Notes: a model not told the origin generated them from the letters alone. A stretch of 64,000 nucleotides of DNA from Muraenolepis orangiensis (GCA_027704905.1 CM051002.1:18958123-19022122); one strand, 5' to 3'; shown: positions 31,360-59,775, counted from the first letter of the stretch. Numbers and translations are program-made.

Positions 31360-31640
31360 AAATCGATTAACATTGGTCGATTTGGCGACGCTAAACGGCG
31401 TATTTGTTTATTTATTATGGCTGGGCGGAAATGCGTGGTCCGATGGTGCCCGCCCCACGCCGCCTGGGCAACAATGGCGCCTTTCGCGTGTGTTAGGTTT
31501 CGTGACTTTCTTCAACGATCTCATTATCCGTTCTTTAACGATCACACGTCCGTTCTTAAACGATTACGTCTCCCTTTCGTGTAACCATTAACGTGGCCAT
31601 TTTGTCGTGACGTTGCACGTTGTTGGACGTGCAACGTGCA
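31360..31640. promoter_or_regulatory. Second CpG-dense block before dido1
   Basis: Rich in CpG (CGATTTGGCGACGC, GGCGCCTTTCGCG) with a 10-bp-arm inverted repeat CGTTGCACGT / ACGTGCAACG at 31611-31636. Short open frames (MAGRKCVVRWC...) lack any recognised domain. It may be an alternative promoter or 5' UTR exon of dido1. Confidence 0.3.
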
Positions 31641-32340
31641 GCCAACCACATGTGTAATGCATGCTTTATCATTTTAAAGGACACTAGGTTTGTATTGTCT
31701 AATCTATATAGTTGCAGAAAGCAGTGTCATTATTGTTGTTGACGTAAGTCAAATGTAATGTAAATTACAATACAGGACATTGGTGTATAGTAGGGCTGCC
31801 CTTGACTTCATAGCGTGTCGAATGTCCATGCTTTGATACTGACATGCTCAAAGTAAACGTAGATATGTAACCATGCATACAACGGCTGTACTACTGGTGT
31901 GTGCTGCATTTTGTGTATCATGTACAATCGTAGGCTGACGTGTTTCCTTCATTTCCTTCCTCCCGTATATCCAGTAATCCTGAATCCACACCGATGTCTA
32001 GTAGATGCCTTTCTTTTGAAGAAACACATTGTAATGACCCGTCACCACTGAACCGCAGGTACAGCTAGAGGATATTTCATTTGTATATGAAACGCATGCA
32101 AATCTCCGGCTCTTATGCACCAACTCTTTTGTATAAACGTGCACCGGTAGCCGCTATTGACCAAGACATCCTAATGATATTAGAAAATAATGTATGCAAA
32201 GGCTCGTACCGTGTTAACCGCAGTAGTTGTAGGCATGCCATGTACACCGAGAAGAGTAACCCACCGCTGGTCTCATGTGCTTGTCTCTTTTGAACTTTAG
32301 ACATTGAGTTTGAATGTAGTGCTCGACTCCTCCATCATCT

Positions 32341-50125
<17,785 letters not shown>

Positions 50126-50630
50126 TCCACTTCTTCTGGGACCATGTATTACTCTTATGAGAGAGAGGACTTACCTCTGTAAATACCATGGACATTATTT
50201 ATGTGGCTCTCCGACTATGCTCCGGCTGTAGACGTGTCGGTCTGGCATCCCTTGTGTTGCCATTGATGAACGATTGGCCGCACTGGACAGGTTATGTTTG
50301 CTTGTGTACAAATCATACTTTATCATGATTTAGCCGTCTGTGTTCTTTTTACAGAACCGCGCGCAAAATAACAGATTTTCACTCACAGTTTTTTTTGTAA
50401 ATACGAATGTTTGTGTATATATACATACTGATGTTTTTAACCATACTTTTTCTAAATAGAGAACATTTAAGCCATATATCCTGGATGGGTCATGTGAAAG
50501 GTTAGAAGTCACTGCTTTGACCTGTACGACATGTGTACGTTTCAGCGGTTTTCAGTATGGTTCTGTCAACATAAATAGGTCATTGACGGTTATTCCAATG
50601 TGTTGCTTTTGTTGAATTTGAAATCCACCA

Positions 50631-50636
50631 ATTAAA
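50631..50636 (+). terminator. dido1: Polyadenylation signal ATTAAA, dido1
   Basis: ATTAAA lies 506 bp after the dido1 stop, followed by a T/G-rich stretch. It marks a plausible 3' end about 430 bp from the convergent ogfr poly(A) signal. Confidence 0.6.
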
Positions 50637-50639
50637 ACT

Positions 50640-51070
50640 TTTTTGAGAATTTCTTTCTGTCCTATGCTCTTCCCTACGTCTCAATCCGTCTTGTGCCAAG
50701 ACAAAAAGGGTACTGTTTTGGCCCAAGGGCTGAACATCATGTTCTGCTCATAATTAGGAGAGCAACAGAAGTCAAATCAACTGCTTTATAAGTACAACAA
50801 TTACTCCATAAAGGTGTCCTGTAGTACGATTGTGTAAACACCTCAAGGCCTTGCCTCTCAAAATGGGAAATGTAATATTTTCTTGAGTATAAACAAATGT
50901 TTTTGGGCGGGAATGAACCAGAACAATGCTAAACCAGGTCCATTTAACACAGCGTTGACATTCAAGGCAGAGGTGAGAATCATTTGTAGAGCTAAAATTG
51001 GACAGGAGCAGCTTGGGACCAAGATCAACTAAGGAGGAACTTGTGGGACTTCATCTGATGCTGATTCATT
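50640..51070. other. Convergent intergenic gap, dido1/ogfr
   Basis: Unique, moderately AT-rich sequence between two facing 3' ends. I see no gene, repeat or motif of note. Confidence 0.6.
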
Positions 51071-51076
51071 TTTATT
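51071..51076 (-). terminator. ogfr: Polyadenylation signal AATAAA, ogfr
   Basis: TTTATT on the + strand is AATAAA on the minus strand, 118 bp after the ogfr stop codon. Confidence 0.55.
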
Positions 51077-51193
51077 AACACAATGTTTCAACGGTGGTCC
51101 GTGCATTTGGCAACTAAAATGCTCTATCATATTTACTGTCAGTAAACACACAGCATAATATAGAATTATATGATGTTAATTTTAGTAATTTAG

Positions 51194-54100
51194 TTACTCT
51201 TTCTGCCTCTTCGCCGGAGGCTGTTCTTCGAGTGAAGATTCTGCAGGGTTGAAACGACGAGGCTTGGTAGCGTTCCTCTGGGAAGAAAACCTCTTCTGTA
51301 TCTTCTCCGGGCACCAAACAAACTCCTCTCTCGGCTCGTAGTTCAGGTAGGCGAAGCGGACCAGATCCCGCCGCTGCGCCTTATCCAGCACGGCAAACAG
51401 GAAGTAGTTCAGCACACTGTCTTTGACCCTGGGAAGATTTCTGTGCACCAGGGTTTCCTCCAGGAAGAAGTGGACCAGCGGGGCTTGGTAGTGCCTGAAG
51501 CCCAAGGTCCCCAGGCACTTCAGGATGCGAGTGAGTCGCAGGTTGTTGTGCGTGTGACTGTAGTTGGATAAAGACATGTTACTGTTTAAGTGAGTCACGG
51601 TGGATTGTTTTAGATACGTGAAGGTAGTGGTAGGCATCTTGTGGACATTGCTTTTTTGAACTGTGGAGTGTGATGTGGTTGGTGGCTGGTCAGACTGATT
51701 AGAGTCTGGTTGAAGCAGCCTCACCTGGCCCCAGTCAGACCGATTAGAGTCTGGTTGAAGCAGCCTCACCTGGCCCCAGTCAGACTGATTAGAGTCTGGT
51801 TGAAGCAGCCTCACCTGGCCCCAGTCAGACTGATTAGAGTCTGGTTGAAGCAGCCTCTACCGGCCCCAGTCAGACCGATTAGAGTCTGGTTGAAGCAGCC
51901 TCTACCGGCCCCAGTCAGACTGATTAGAGTCTGGTTGAAGCAGCCTCTACCGGCCCCAGTCAGACTGATTAGAGTCTGGTTGAAGCAGCCTCTACCGGCC
52001 CCAGTCAGACCGATTAGAGTGGTTGAAGCAGCCTCACCTGGCCCCAGTCAGACCGATTAGAGTCTGGTTGAAGCAGCCTCCCCTGGCCCCAGTCAGACTG
52101 ATTAGAGTCCGGGGCTGGGTGAGGCTGCACACCTGTGGGTCCTTGGTAATCAAGGCCCACAGGTTAAAGCAGCCATCACCACATACACTCGAGGGGGAGC
52201 GCTTGCTGAAACCTTGTCCAAACTAACAATAAACCAGATAACTCTTCACCGTGTGTCCCTGTCATCGGGGAGGCGCTCTAAAGAAGCCATTTCACTGGCA
52301 TGTGGCAGCGTCCACTGCTACATGAAGCCGGTAAATGTTTGATACGTGGGATTTTGTTTCCGTTGTTGCAAAGAATCATGAAATGAAACCAGTAGGGCTG
52401 GGTATAACGATAATGGGATGTTTTCATTTCATGACGATACGATACCATTTAAAGACAATAAGCGATAATATTGAATTATTGTCCCGCCCTACCCTGAGGT
52501 ATAGCTCTGTTAATGTAAAGAAGGGATGTTTTGTACCGGTTCAGTTGTTGGAATCTCTCCTTCCAGTTATCCGCTCGCCGGACCTCTCCAGTTTCCGGGT
52601 TGGAAAGCTCGATCCCGTAGAAGTCCAACATGAGTCTGTAGGACTGCTGCAGGTTGTCTTTAGCTGTGTCATCATCACAGAAAGCCTGTTGTAGATACAC
52701 CATCTTGTTAGTTTCTACATATTATTTTCCAAGGGGTTACAGTTGATAGGCTGTATCACCTTGATCTCCCGCTTGGTCAGTTCGTAGGCCTCGTAGTTCA
52801 TTCCCGTCTCTTGCAGTGGGAAAAGCCTTTAAGGAGGGAGTGATTATTATGATATGATTATGATCATCACTGTTGAAGATGCGACTGAATTCACTCCTGT
52901 CCATTCTGTATTAGCTCTTGGTTAGCCAGCTCTTCCGAGCTAGCTAACCCATGCTGGTTAGAGACCCACTTTCCCCACCCGTCCAGTCGAGACTGTGATG
53001 AGGCACTCGGCACTTCAGAACCTTTTATACCCCGACGTTGTGCTTATAGAACGTCTGCTTTAGCCTCACCACACCGCACACACCTCCCCGATCAGGTTCC
53101 TTGGATCTTCTAGCCAAGTTATTAGTATTAGTTATTAGTTATAGACCATCAGTTAACTCAAATGAAGCAGGCCTTGTCCTATGATCTCTATACTTGTGTT
53201 TTATGGATGCATCAACAGTTATATTACCAGTGAAACCTCTCCGACATGGGCCTACCATTGGATGAACGTGTGCACTTGCTCCAGTTTGGCGTAGTCCCCC
53301 CACCAGTCTCTGTGGAACTGATGTATGAAGACACCTGTTGGACAGCATCCAACAGTGTTAACTTTGCTAGAGGAGTGTAGTCAAAGAATATCGCTGGCTA
53401 TATTCTAGACCAGTCCTTCTCAAACTGGAGGTCGCCATTTTCTTTTTATAAAATCCATAAATATTATTTGTATGACAGATTTTTCCTTTTAATCTCCCAA
53501 ACCAATGATATAATATATATATCATTGGTTTTTTATTATATTAATATATAATAATATGTCATTATAAAACTATTGAGTTTTAATAAAGAAAAAAAAGCAA
53601 TGTGTGTGTGTTGATTGTGTGTTATTGTGTTCAATTGTTGTGAGACAGAATTATCTGAATTATGAATTAATCAATGTGGAAAAAAAGGCGGGAAAAGCTT
53701 AACATAAAAAACCCCAATATTTGCACTGTGCTTCAAGCTTTTCCCAGCTGCATGATAATTAATGTCTCACAATATTACTATTATTCACTATTCGTTATTA
53801 GTCGTGTGTGTGCCCACTCCCTCCTTCACAACGAGTTGTGCTGTCGGATGAATGCCTTAGATGCGTTTGATGCCTTGAATGCATTCAATGCCTTAGATGC
53901 ATTCGATGCCTTAGATGCATTGAATGCATTCAATGCATTCAATGCATTCAAGGCATTGGAGGGAGGGTCGAGAGGGAGCAGGTCGCGAGTCCCAACCAAC
54001 AAAAATGTTTTTCAAACGTTGGTAACCTTCAGCCACTAGAGGTCGCCCTCCCCTCCCTCCTCCCCTTCCTTGCGTTGCACAGCCTGCCCATGTCATGGTC

Positions 54101-56452
54101 GAGTGGAGTGAGACTCTCTTCTGATGGCTCTGTCAGCAGAAGGAGAACCAATGTTCGTCCTAGTCTTCTTCCTACCTCGTCGTTGTCGTTGAGTACTTTG
54201 GGATTGGAACCGGAGTCAAGCCGGTTGCTTATTGTCAAACCGTTGTGTCATTTTTGTTGCGTTTTGTTTGGCCACTACTAAGTCTCTCGACCACTGACGA
54301 CACCTGCCAACATCTTACACCGATAAAACCAAACTCGTCCACATTGTTTAAACAATCATATATATCATACAATCATATATAATCAATATATATATATCAG
54401 TGGTGAACCTTCAAGGTATTCAGAGAAGACCCTGGAACTCCCAGATGAAACAACATAACATAACAATCTGTTATATTACAGTGTCTTTCTTGGTCCATGC
54501 TCTACGCATTTGAGTGGTTTTGTGTTGGAAAAACAATGCAACCAATCAGATATGTTTCTAGGTTGCTGGGAAGAATATCCTTCAACCAAAGTATTCCCGA
54601 TGACTTTGGCCCTTAGACTGAATGAGTGCGTACGTTTGGATTGACTATTTGATCAACCAATCATATAGTGATTTGTAGCCAATGGGCGTATTCTTTCAGA
54701 TTTCCCCACAGCTCAATAGGGAGCTAGAAGGTCTACTGGCTGGAGCGAGAGTGGATCTAGCGTAGTGCTACGTTGTTTCTACGTAGGTTTTTACGTCAAA
54801 ATGGCGAAGGCGAAGATGATGGGCTGTTGGTGGTGGTCTACAGCAGGGGTTCCCAAAGTGGGGGTCGCGGGACCCCCACTTTGGGAACCACTTTTATTCT
54901 GTGTCCTATGTGTGAGCTGCGGTGGGCTTACCGTCAGGAACAGAGGGTTTTCTCCCCAGGTAAAACTCAACATTAGGCATGTCCGAATCCCCCTGCCAAA
55001 TACAAGGTGGCCATTGGGGATGTGCTCATAATCCAAAACAAAATATAACAAGACATTTAAATGATTACTATTAAATACACGACTTACCTTATTGCCCTGG
55101 AACCTGCTTCTATCGGAGAGCTGCAAGCTCTATGAGAAATGTAATAGTCTTAAATAAAATCACATGATGGTAATAGTAATAGTATAGTAATATGATATAA
55201 TAACATGGATGTGTTGTTGAGGGTCACTCACGGGGTAGTCGTGTCTATAGTTGAACATGTCCTTCGCTGCACTTTGGAATCGGTTGAATTTGTACTACAG
55301 GAAGGAAGGAATAAAATAAAATAAAATAAAATAAAAACTGCTGCAAAAGGTTATTGTTATGTTTGGCTGAAATATGCATTGCCTTAAAACCAATGGAAAA
55401 AACATAATTAATTCTGCACATATCTCATACCTACTTTATAAGCCACTTTATACCTGTTTTAAGTAGTATTTTTTTTTAGTAGACTTTTTTTTACATATTT
55501 GACATATTATTATTCAACAACTGTACATTCTTATATATTATTACCATGCACCTTTTCTGCAACATGTGCACTCTGGTTAGAGAGTGCTTTCGATGTACTG
55601 TGCTTAGTGCTGTACACTGACAATACATTTGAATCGAATCGAATCGAATCATAGGCGGAGTTTGCGGGGGCGATTAGATCATCTAGATTGGATACTGATT
55701 CGATAATTATATTACATAATCTAGATTAGATTAGATAATGATTAGATAATGATTAGATAATTAGATTAGATATTAGATAGATAATCTAGATTAGATAATG
55801 ATTAGATAATTAGATTAGATAATCTAGATTAGATAATCTAATCTAATCTAAGACTCCCACCACCACCACTCACGTCAGAAGGCGGCGGACGCGTCGCGTC
55901 GCGCGCGGGTCGACGGGAGGAACCGCTCGACGTTTCCCAGCTCGAGTCGTATTCGCAATACAAAGGATCTGCGGGTTCCACCGTGTAGTGGGGCCCGATG
56001 AGTTCCTCTTCATCGACATCATCACCACCTTCATCATCAACATCATCATCCTCATCTTCCTCGGCGGGTTCTTCGGGTTCTCCAGGTGCTATCGACCCCT
56101 CCGGAGAGATTGGAAGTTCCCGTTCAACCTCAAAGTGGTCCTGGGTTCTAGCGGTCGCGGCCTGATCTCCCGGACCGGCCGGTTGGGGTGGGTCCAGGTT
56201 GAGGGGTTCCTCCTCTGGGTTCTGAGGGGGTTCCTCCTCTGGGTTCTGAGGGGGTTCCTCCTCTGGGTTCTGAGGGGGTTCCTCCTCTGGGTTCTGAGGC
56301 CCCCCCCCCGCTGGGGGCAGCATGCGCAGACACAAATACGACACAACACCAGAGAGACCCAAGGTGAATATGACCGGGTGACGACACAGCAGGCGGTAGC
56401 AGGAGGTCAGAAGGTCCATCGGGTAGCGGGACCATCGACCTGGAGGCTGCAT
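51194..56452 (-). CDS. ogfr: Opioid growth factor receptor (OGFR)-like protein with N-terminal membrane segment
   Basis: OGFR binds met-enkephalin and restrains proliferation in mammals. Minus-strand coding exons: 56452-55874, 55294-55232, 55120-55088 (33 nt), 54992-54932, 53334-53256, 52826-52760, 52685-52537, 51557-51194; phases agree and give 464 residues. Conserved OGFR core: NYRHDYP, MPNVEFYLGRK, DWWGDYAKLEQVHTFIQWLF, YRLMLDFYGIEL, NWKERFQQLN, HNNLRLTRILKCLG, APLVHFFLEETLV. Unlike human OGFR it starts with a short basic stretch and a hydrophobic segment (residues about 26-45, PVIFTLGLSGVVSYLCLRML). An acidic region with (NPEEEPPQ)4 follows. The tail is short, with a basic AKRQK motif. 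ATG 56452 is the first in-frame ATG. Synteny with DIDO1 favours ogfr over ogfrl1. Confidence 0.85.
51690..52110. repeat. 45-bp minisatellite in ogfr intron
   Basis: Units such as CAGACTGATTAGAGTCTGG...CTGGCCCCAGT repeat about nine times, with a single 2-4 bp deletion in one copy near 52020. The 45-bp period keeps frames open on both strands (15-residue peptide repeats), which extends the apparent frame upstream of the last ogfr exon. I treat it as intronic. Confidence 0.85.
52395..52492. mobile_element. Short MITE-like fragment
   Basis: TAGGGCTGGGTATAACGATA at one end and GTCCCGCCCTAC at the other form imperfect terminal inverted repeats resembling those of the element at 36757-37030. The interior is only about 60 bp. 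It lies directly beside an ogfr exon (52537). Confidence 0.45.
53410..53435. mobile_element. hAT-like terminus fragment
   Basis: CCAGTCCTTCTCAAACTGGAGGTCG resembles the CAG(G/T)GGTTCTCAAACT termini of hAT elements. Only this end is recognisable. Confidence 0.3.
53848..53958. repeat. 9-bp tandem repeat (AATGCATTC/GATGCCTTA)
   Basis: Nonamer repeats of the type AATGCATTC, GATGCCTTA and GATGCATTC run for about 110 bp. TGCAT palindromes recur every nine bases. Intronic in ogfr. Confidence 0.85.
54846..54889. mobile_element. hAT-terminus foldback
   Basis: GGTTCCCAAAGTGGGGGTC (54848-54866) and its exact complement (54871-54889) are separated by four bases. The sequence CAGGGGTTCCCAAAGTGGGG is typical of hAT terminal inverted repeats. 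It is probably a minimal internal-deletion derivative left 40 bp from an ogfr exon. Confidence 0.55.
55425..55650 (+). mobile_element. LINE 3' end, copy B, with (GAATC)n tail
   Basis: ACATGTGCACTCTGGTTAGAG with flanking ATACCTGTTTTA and GTACTGTGC matches copy A at 27560-27795. It ends AATACATTTGAATCGAATCGAATCGAATC, a microsatellite-type LINE tail. It is antisense to ogfr and lies in its first intron. Confidence 0.65.
55660..55850. repeat. GATTAGATAAT-type satellite-like repeat
   Basis: Irregular AT-rich repeats of GATTAGATAAT, TCTAGATTAGAT and GATAATGATTAG. It abuts the first ogfr exon donor and may have grown from the tail of the LINE copy just before it. Confidence 0.8.
56205..56302 (-). 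repeat. ogfr: Coding 24-bp repeat: Asn-Pro-Glu-Glu-Glu-Pro-Pro-Gln x4
   Basis: Four nearly identical in-frame 24-bp units in the acidic linker just after the membrane segment of the OGFR-like protein. The near identity suggests recent, probably length-polymorphic, expansion. Confidence 0.85.
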
Positions 56453-56557
56453 GGTGAGGGGTCCCGGTCGGTCGGTCGGTCGGTCGGTCGCTCTGTCGCT
56501 CTGGGGCTTCAGGTCGGATTTGAGAAATGGACGAAACAACACAACACGATCACTTTT

Positions 56558-56579
56558 GTTTCACTTTGTTTCACTTTCG
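56558..56579 (-). promoter_or_regulatory. ogfr: ISRE / IRF-binding element upstream of ogfr
   Basis: On the minus strand the site reads CGAAAGTGAAACAAAGTGAAAC, a tandem GAAANNGAAA pattern that matches the interferon-stimulated response element. It lies about 105-125 bp upstream of the ogfr ATG, in the correct promoter zone. Control by IRF/ISGF3 factors is inferred from the motif. Confidence 0.6.
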
Positions 56580-56619
56580 TTGTGACCGCTTACAGGAAGT
56601 AACGTGCCAGCACACGCAC

Positions 56620-57600
56620 ACGTGAGGTCTCGAAAAGACACCTCCACGCACACACACGTGTGATTGACGCCACAAGTCAGCAGGAGTTAACACCGTTTGA
56701 CGCCAATTAAACGCTCACGTGAATTAAGTTACCGTTTGAAGCCCTGTTGTGTACAGACGGAGCGCGGCGACACACCGTGTGGTCACTGGTCGACCTGCAG
56801 CTGTGTGCAGGTCCATTCTTCCTCTTATTTTCTATGGCCACAAACTAAAGAGTAAAAGCGACCAGCGGCCGTGGTTGTTCCTTAACGTCTGAAGTTCCTC
56901 CCTGGAGGGTTCAGAGGGCACCAGGTTACAGGCCACTGCAGGACGGCAGATAGCGCTGTTAGTCTGTTAGTCACCTGCTCCCCATACGTGGAATTAAATA
57001 AGATAACACAGATTACACAAGTCCACAGCAGTTCAACTGGAGTTTATGTTGGCAAACACTTTGTGATTCGTTTTATGAAACTTTAGTGGATGTCGTCAGA
57101 CCCCAAAAGACATGTATGTAAACACCACGTGGGTGTGGCGTCTCTTGTTGTGGTACAGGCCAGCCTCAACACCACGAGAACATATTTGACATCTTATTGA
57201 TCTGTCAGCAAACTTCCCGCCCATTAAAGTATGTCACCCAACCCGTCGCTCCACCATGTGCTCAGTAGGCCCTCAAACTACATTCAAACATTCCAGAACA
57301 CTGGCAAGTGTATGTGAAACTAGCAAGTTAAATAAAGCAAAACGTACGCACACACACGCACACACGCACGCACACACATACGCACACGCACACGCACGCA
57401 CGCACACATTAGCACCATGGTGGGTTATTTTCTCTCGCGCCTGGTGACACTCTGACACGCCCCCTAACCTCAGCTCAGCTGGAGGTGTGAAACGCGCATG
57501 AGTGACAGACTTGTTCGCACAATTGATGACATTCGTGAAGCGGAGAAGGCGTAGATTGTTTCCATCCTGGTCGCCGGTGTAATCCGAGGGCCCCCCGCCC
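56620..57600. other. Divergent intergenic region ogfr / K2P channel
   Basis: Unique sequence with several CACGTG-like and ACACGTGTG motifs near 56650-56720 and an (AC/CG)n repeat at 57345-57405. No gene was recognised. Confidence 0.5.
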
Positions 57601-57622
57601 GACGTCTCCTAAGGGCTCTCTG

Positions 57623-57630
57623 TATATAAG
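57623..57630 (+). promoter_or_regulatory. TATA box of the K2P channel gene
   Basis: TATATAAG lies 83 bp upstream of the ATG at 57706 and predicts a start site near 57655, hence a 5' UTR of about 50 bp. Confidence 0.6.
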
Positions 57631-57705
57631 CCCCCCCCCCCCTGTGTTCATAACTGCCTCCCTCCTCTCCTCCCGGTCCACCAGTCAGTGTCGCCAGGGG
57701 CGAGG

Positions 57706-58139
57706 ATGAAGAGGCACAGCGCTAGGAGCCTTATCCTCATCCTCTCCACCCTTTCCTATTTGTTCGTAGGGGCCGCGGTGTTTGACGCCCTCGAGTCGGA
57801 ACGGGAGAGCGCGCGGAGAAGTGTGGTGGAGCAGAGGATGGAGGAGATCAGAGATAAGTACGAGCTCACCGACCGGGACTTTAAGCGAATCGAGAGGGTG
57901 GTCGTTCAGTCTGAGCCACACCGAGCCGGGCGGCAGTGGAAGTTTGCGGGCTCTTTTTACTTTGCCCTCACCGTTCTCACAACCATTGGCGAGTAGATTT
58001 CCGCTGTTCTCAACCCTTTGCTTTCCTTCCATCGCTCACCAAACAGAAGCTTACAGCAGGTCTTCTTCCGCAAACACACACGTTCAAACATTGATGTGTG
58101 TTTGTGTGTGTGGGTGGGTGTGTGTTTGTGTGTGTGGGT

Positions 58140-58209
<70 letters not shown>

Positions 58210-58222
58210 ATGTGGGCCTATA

Positions 58223-58263
<41 letters not shown>

Positions 58264-58303
58264 GTGGCCTATATGTGTGTGTGTGTGTATGTGTGCGTGG
58301 GCC

Positions 58304-58340
<37 letters not shown>

Positions 58341-59775
58341 ATGTGTGTGTGTGTCTCTCACTCTGATCAGAATCAGAATGCCTTTATTTTCATTGAACAA
58401 GAACAATGAAATTGTGTCACTTCAAAAATGGCAGAATATACGGTACATTATTTAAAAACAAACAACAAAATATACAGGTTTAAGATTGCCACATATGAGT
58501 GAAATTGTATATATGTACTGTATATCTATATCTATATCTATAGATATACAGTATATATCTATATCTATAGATATATCTATATATCGCTGATGGCGTTGAG
58601 AGGCCAGTAACAGCCTCCTGTGCCTCCCAGGTTACGGACACACGGTCCCCCGTACCGACGGGGGTAAGGTCTTCTGTATGGCGTACGCCACGCTGGGCAT
58701 CCCCCTGACGCTGGTCACCTTCCAGAGCCTGGGGGAGAGGATGAACACGCTGGTGCGTCTCCTGCTGCGCCACGCCCAGCGCCGGGCGGGGCTGCGGGAG
58801 GCCCGGGTGTCCCCGGGGAGCACGGTGCTGGCGGGGCTGCTGTTCTGCGGGGGGACGCTGTGCGCGGGTGCCGCCGCCTTCTCCCGGCTGGAGGGCTGGA
58901 CCTTCTTCCACGCCTTCTACTACTGCTTCGTCACGCTCACCACCGTGGGCCTGGGGGACCTGGTGGCCCTGCAGAAGGGCGACGCCCTGCGCCGCCGGAC
59001 TCCCTACGCCGCCTTCTGCTTCGCCTACATCCTGGCGGGGCTGACCGTGGTGGGGGCCGTCCTCAACCTGGTGGTCCTGCGCTTCCTGGCGGCCGGCGTG
59101 TCGGGGCCCCGGGCGGGGGAGGGGCGTGAGGGGCGGCCCGACGAGGGGAGTCTGCGGCCGGAGGACGGCGCGGACGACGCGGTGGTGGCAGCGGCGGTGG
59201 AGGAGGATGAGGAGGAGGACGAGGACGAGGATGAGCTCAGCGGCAGCCGCGGTAACCTCCTGCCCCTCCCGATGGAGGCGGGCAGCGGCCGCGCCGACCT
59301 CCTCCTCCTCCTCCCGTCGTCGCCGGAGGAGGAGGAGCCAAGCGACACGGTGGTTAAGACCTCGGCTGCTGCCACCTCCGACGGTAGTGGCGCGGGCGGC
59401 GGCGGCCTCTGCCCTCTGCTCTCCTGCGTGCGCTGCTGTCCCACGGACACGGAGCCCCGGCCCGCTCTGTCTCACTGCGGGCCGTTTGGTTTTCATAACA
59501 ACCCTATCTTCTACCACTCCGTCTCCTACAGGGTGGAGCAGATGGCCTCCTCGCTGCCCCCCGGCAGCAGGGAGGGTGGAGGGGGTGGTGAGGTGGTGGT
59601 GGTGGTGGTGGAGGGGGTGGGTGTCTCTACCTGGGCAGCAGCGGTCTCTCCACCAGGAGAAAGTCTCTCTAGCTCCTGGGTGTCCGGAGAGCCTCTGGGG
59701 TTGGTGCTTTGTGAAACCTCACACCACATGTCACTCAAAGCTCTCCAAGATGGAAGTTATTCATGTGACACGTGA
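57706..59775 (+). CDS. kcnk15: TASK-type two-pore K+ channel (KCNK15-like)
   Basis: Plasma-membrane background K+ channel subunit, dimeric, with two pore loops per chain. Coding exons 57706-57988 and 58631-59775; as read, 475 residues. The N-terminus (MKRHSARSL...YLFVGAAVFDALESE) and SEPHRAGRQWKFAGSFYF are typical of TASK-1/3/5. Pore 1 is TTIGYGH, with the His at residue 98 that is the TASK pH sensor. Pore 2 is TLTTVGLGD, Gly-Leu-Gly at 201-203 instead of the usual Gly-Phe-Gly. After M4 (NLVVLRFLA) comes a long acidic/Ser-rich tail with FYHSVSYRVEQM as in TASK-3. GRQWKF, GKVFCM and VTFQSLGER favour KCNK15 over KCNK9/KCNK3, and 20q13 synteny agrees. The intron sits in the GYG codon, as in the family, but its donor is GC. 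The final 60 residues appear frameshifted (see findings). Confidence 0.85.
58085..58360 (+). repeat. (TG)n array in the K2P intron
   Basis: TG repeats interrupted by TGGGTGGG and CATGTGGGCCTATATG units that themselves recur three times (near 58208, 58260 and 58298), so the array has a higher-order repeat. Confidence 0.9.
58368..58480 (+). repeat. Dispersed repeat (AGAATCAGAATGCCTTTATT type)
   Basis: AATCAGAATGCCTTTATTTTCATTGAAC is the start of a dispersed repeat very common in teleosts, class not assigned. It is followed by A-rich sequence. Confidence 0.45.
59575..59620 (+). repeat. (GGT)n/G-rich tract in the K2P last exon
   Basis: GGTGGAGGGGGTGGTGAGGTGGTGGTGG and onward. It reads Gly-Gly-Glu-Val-Val-Val in the upstream frame and poly-Gly in the frame that carries the RRKSL end. 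Confidence 0.85.

Noticed and set aside
51558..51814. N-terminal extension of the last ogfr exon with RLLQPDSNQSDWGQV repeats
   Set aside because: It is the 45-bp intronic minisatellite. The acceptor at 51558 restores the family sequence (LNRHTHNNLR), so the extension is not coding.
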